From Luteimonas sp. FCS-9 (GTDB lineage: Bacteria > Pseudomonadota > Gammaproteobacteria > Xanthomonadales > Xanthomonadaceae), in NCBI RefSeq assembly GCF_001014645.1, contig NZ_LASZ01000001.1, positions 1-64,000 on the forward strand: 64,000 nucleotides of DNA, read 5' to 3'. Within the stretch, counting starts at the first letter, position 1. Each line of letters begins with the position of its first letter. The position numbers and the translations under genes are program-made. Below, one piece after another: positions 61,266 through 64,000 of the stretch. Below the pieces are notes generated by a model. The model saw nothing but the letters and a program-made list of their open reading frames with translations, was not told where the DNA came from and ran no database searches.

Positions 61266-62219
61266 ATGGCACGACGCAGACACCACGAGGAACACGCCAA
61301 TCACGAGGCCTGGGCGATCCCCTACGCCGACCTGATGACGCTGCTGCTCGCTTTCTTCGTCGTCATGTACGCGGTGTCCTCGCTCAACGAGGGCAAGTAC
61401 CGGGTGATGGCCAGCTCGCTGGCGAACGCCTTCAGCGGCACGCCGCGCACGCTCGACCCGATCCAGGTCGGCGACAACACCTACCGCGATGCGAGCCTGA
61501 AGGAACCGGTGCCGATTCCCAGCGGCGCGCGGCGCGGCCCGGGCACCTCGTCGCCGGTGCTCGACTCGCCGCTGCAGCCGATGCTCGAGTCGAAGATGCG
61601 CACCGACCGCATCGGCGACGGCGCCGCCCTCGACGCTTCGCGCCGGCAGCTAGCGCGCATCGCGCTGCAGCTCGAGGACGCGCTGTCGGAGATGGTGCAG
61701 GCGCGGCTGATCACCGTGCGCCGCGCCGATCTGTGGCTCGAGGTCGAGATCAACAGCGACATCCTGTTCCCCAGCGGCTCGGCCACGCTCGACTTCGGCG
61801 CCCAGGCGCTGCTCGGGCGGCTGGCGACGATCCTGCGCGGGCTGCCCAACCCGATCCGCATCGAGGGCTACACCGACGATCGGCCGATCCGGACCGCGCA
61901 GTTCCCGTCGAACTGGGAGCTGTCGGCCGCGCGCGCGGCCAGCGTGGTGCACCTGTTCGTGCGCGAGGGCCTGGCCCCCGAGCGGCTGGTGATGGTCGGC
62001 TACGGCGAGCAGCGCCCCAAGGCCGACAACGCCAGCGAGGCCGGCCGCAACGCCAACCGCCGCGTCGTGCTGATGGTGCTGGCCGAACCGGAGTCGACCG
62101 AGGGTCGCCCGATCGGCGCGCCCGCGCCGGCCCGCCCCGTCGCCGCCGACGCCCTGCCCGCAGTCGCCGACGAGCGGGCGCTCCCATCCCTGCCCCCCCA
62201 TCCCCGAGGAGAGACCTGA
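61266..62219 (+). CDS. motD: MotD, MotB-family stator protein
   Basis: 317 residues. One membrane helix near the N-terminus contains the ion-binding Asp22 in PYADLMTLLLAFFVVMYAV. A plug/linker precedes the OmpA-type peptidoglycan-binding domain (about 145-275) with RIEGYTDDRPI and NWELSAARAASVV. A Pro/Ala-rich tail ends the protein. Its stop and the next start share one base (TGATG). Confidence 0.94.
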   Translation: MARRRHHEEHANHEAWAIPYADLMTLLLAFFVVMYAVSSLNEGKYRVMASSLANAFSGTPRTLDPIQVGDNTYRDASLKEPVPIPSGARRGPGTSSPVLDSPLQPMLESKMRTDRIGDGAALDASRRQLARIALQLEDALSEMVQARLITVRRADLWLEVEINSDILFPSGSATLDFGAQALLGRLATILRGLPNPIRIEGYTDDRPIRTAQFPSNWELSAARAASVVHLFVREGLAPERLVMVGYGEQRPKADNASEAGRNANRRVVLMVLAEPESTEGRPIGAPAPARPVAADALPAVADERALPSLPPHPRGET

Positions 62220-62998
62220 TGCGCGTCTGGGCGATCGCCAACCAGAAAGGCGGCGTCGGCAAGACCACGACCACGCTGGCCCTCGGCCGCGCAATGGTCG
62301 CACGCGGGCTGCGCGTGCTGCTGGTCGATCTCGACCCCCACGCCTCGCTCACGCGCGCGTTCGGCATCCCGACCGACCCGCCGCCGGCCGGCGTGGCCGA
62401 CCTATTCGCCACCCCGCCCTCGAGCCTGGCGTCGCTGATGCGCGCCGCACCGACCGAGGGCCTGGACTTCGTCTGCGCGCAGACCGCGCTGGCGACGCTC
62501 GAGCGGCGCAGCGCGACCCAGCCCGGCCTGGGCCTGGCGCTGTCGCAGGCGATCACGCGCCACACCGGCGGCCACGAAACGATCCTGCTCGACTGCCCGC
62601 CCACGCTCGGCCTGCTGATGGTCAACGCGCTGGCCGCGGCCGACCGGGTCATCGTGCCGACCCAGTGCGAGCCGCTGGCGCTCTACGGCCTGGCCGGCAT
62701 GGTGCGCACGGCCGAGATGGTCGAACGCTCGCGGCAACGGCCGCTGCCGGTCTCGGTGCTGCCGACGATGTACGACCGCCGCACCCGAATCGGACGCGAG
62801 ACGCTGGCGCAGCTGCAGGACGAGTACGCCGGCCGGATCTGGGACGAGGCGGTCCCGGTGGACACCCAGCTCAGCAACGCCGACGCGCTCGCCCAGCAGG
62901 TCCTCAGCGGCACGCCGTCCGGTCGCGCGCTGTCGGCCTATGGTCGCGCGCTCGACTGGCTGCTGGCCGAGGAACAGGCGCTGGAGCACGCCGCATGA
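62219..62998 (+). CDS. ParA-like ATPase, ParC-type chemotaxis positioning protein
   Basis: 259 residues, a ParA/Soj-type ATPase: NQKGGVGKTTTTLALGRAM (deviant Walker A), LLVDLDPHASLTRAFG and ILLDCPPTLGLLMVNAL. In Vibrio and Pseudomonas a ParA homologue (ParC) encoded after the stator genes places chemotaxis arrays at the pole together with the CheW-like ParP. The same gene order here supports that role. It is coupled to motD and, by an ATGA overlap, to the next gene. Confidence 0.88.
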   Translation: MRVWAIANQKGGVGKTTTTLALGRAMVARGLRVLLVDLDPHASLTRAFGIPTDPPPAGVADLFATPPSSLASLMRAAPTEGLDFVCAQTALATLERRSATQPGLGLALSQAITRHTGGHETILLDCPPTLGLLMVNALAAADRVIVPTQCEPLALYGLAGMVRTAEMVERSRQRPLPVSVLPTMYDRRTRIGRETLAQLQDEYAGRIWDEAVPVDTQLSNADALAQQVLSGTPSGRALSAYGRALDWLLAEEQALEHAA

Positions 62999-63747
62999 AC
63001 GCCGCCGAGGTCGTCGACGACTACCTCGGCGTGCTGCTGTCGGCCGCGCCGGCGGCCGCACCCGCGCCTGCACCCGTGCACGCCCCGACGCCTGCACCGC
63101 CGCCCGCAGCGGCAATGGCGCCGCCGGCGACCAGGCCTGTGCCGTCGACGGCCGTCGCCAGGGCCGCGCCCCCGGCCCCGCCGGCGCCGGCGATGCGCCC
63201 GCCGCCGGTGGCCTCGCCCGCCCTGCCGGCTGCGCCGACGCCTCGGCTCGCGGCCGTGCCAGCGCGCCCCGACGCGGGACCGACGCCGCAGCGGCGCAGC
63301 AGCGAGCGCAACGCCCGCTGGCTGCGCCTGCGCTGCGGCGGTCAGGTCTACGGCCTGGAGCTGCTGAAGATCCGCGAGGTCGTGCTGCCCGCGCCGCTGC
63401 TGCCGGTTCGCGGCGCATCGCCGTGCCTGGCCGGGCTGATGAACCTGCGCGGCCAGGGCGTACCGGTGGTCGACCTGGGCCTGCAGTTGGGCGACGCGGC
63501 GGTCGAGGACACGCCGTCGACGCGGATCGTCGTGCTCGAGGAACACGGCGACACGCTCGGCCTGCGCGTGTCCACGGTCGAGGACGTCGCGGTCGTGTCC
63601 GACACCCAGATTGAGGGCGCACACACGTCCCGGCTCGCGCCGGTCGGCGACCACCGCATCCGCGGCATCGCGCGGCTCGGCGGCGCGGTCATGCTGCTGC
63701 TCGACGCCTCGCGGCTGCTGTCGATGCCGCTCTACACCGCCCGCTGA
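62995..63747 (+). CDS. CheW-domain protein, ParP-like
   Basis: 250 residues. A short N-terminal segment (MNAAEVVDDYLGVLLSA) is followed by about 75 residues rich in Pro and Ala and a C-terminal CheW-like domain (about 100-245) with LRCGGQVYGLELLKIREVVL and MNLRGQGVPVVDLGL. This is the layout of ParP, which tethers ParC to CheA and the receptors. A separate short cheW usually follows in related clusters but does not follow directly here; this protein might also serve as the CheW adaptor. Confidence 0.88.
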   Translation: MNAAEVVDDYLGVLLSAAPAAAPAPAPVHAPTPAPPPAAAMAPPATRPVPSTAVARAAPPAPPAPAMRPPPVASPALPAAPTPRLAAVPARPDAGPTPQRRSSERNARWLRLRCGGQVYGLELLKIREVVLPAPLLPVRGASPCLAGLMNLRGQGVPVVDLGLQLGDAAVEDTPSTRIVVLEEHGDTLGLRVSTVEDVAVVSDTQIEGAHTSRLAPVGDHRIRGIARLGGAVMLLLDASRLLSMPLYTAR

Positions 63748-64000
63748 GCGCCGCGCTCCGCAACCAAGACGCGCCTGAAGCGCTTCACTTCGAATGGATA
63801 GCGGCCTGCCGGCCGGAAGCCGCTCTTCCCTCGGCAAGGCATCCTGTCTTGACGAGGGCGCGCACCATCCATGGCGCGCTCGACGCGGCCACCAACCGGC
63901 AGTCCGCTGCTGCGGACATTGGCAGCCCGACTTCGGTTGGATGCGGAGTCGCCTGCTTGAAGAAGTCACGCATTGTCGGCCTCAGTGCGTCGTGCTGGTC
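63748..64000. other. Unassigned 3' end of the window
   Basis: I see no convincing gene, terminator or repeat of the local families in these 253 bases. A minus-strand frame of 62 codons (63785-63973) is open but has no recognisable features. Composition drops slightly relative to the chemotaxis genes. Confidence 0.6.

Noticed and set aside
63785-63973. 62-codon minus-strand frame at the window end
   Set aside because: No ribosome-binding site, motif or context supports it, and in GC-rich DNA such frames are frequent by chance.

Overview
The window is high-GC gammaproteobacterial chromosome, most likely from the family Xanthomonadaceae (Lysobacter/Luteimonas/Xanthomonas group). Three things suggest this. 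The flagellar genes are in xanthomonad order, including an rpoN–vemR–fleQ block next to fliD–fliS–PilZ. The gaps are full of REP-type palindromes headed GTAGGAGCGCGC. Several gaps carry GGGATTCGGGATTGGGG-type inverted arms. Nearly everything belongs to one polar-flagellum and chemotaxis supercluster.

Layout. 0.3–7.7 kb: c-di-GMP and two-component signalling genes (a PAS–GGDEF–EAL protein, two histidine kinases and a GGDEF–EAL–REC protein resembling RavR). 7.7–9.2 kb, minus strand: flgN, flgM, flgA. 9.3–10.2 kb: cheV. 10.4–21.2 kb: flgB–flgL (rod, hook, rings, hook-filament junction). 21.8–25.9 kb: fliC, fliD, fliS, a FliT-like gene and a PilZ gene. 26.1–30.3 kb: a LuxR-type regulator, then rpoN, vemR and fleQ. 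30.6–41.8 kb: fliE–fliR (basal body, switch and export apparatus). 42–50.8 kb, minus strand: a vgrG / Tle5-type phospholipase D / putative immunity gene operon plus a broken second phospholipase copy, wedged between fliR and flhB. 51–57.5 kb: flhB, flhA, flhF, flhG and fliA. 57.5–63.7 kb: cheY, cheZ, cheA, motC, motD, and ParC-like and ParP-like genes.

Regulation can be read from the sequence. Seven sigma-54 (-24/-12) promoters precede flgA, flgB, flgG, fliD, fliE, fliL and flhB, which fits RpoN/FleQ control of structural genes. Five sigma-28 promoters with exact 8-11-8 spacing precede fliC, flgM, cheV, motC and the PAS–GGDEF–EAL gene, which fits FliA control of late genes with FlgM feedback. 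At cheV and motC the start codon lies exactly 7 nt after the -10 element, so both messages are probably leaderless.

The least ordinary part is the type VI secretion effector cassette at 42–50.8 kb. Its 563-residue exported protein is unrecognised and is the natural immunity candidate. A decayed C-terminal piece of a second phospholipase lies just beyond it, and base composition drops within the 3' end of vgrG. Other points worth attention are three FliM-like CheY-docking repeats in the CheA linker, three tandem 21-bp repeats upstream of rpoN, and REP heads that supply stop codons and a ribosome-binding site.
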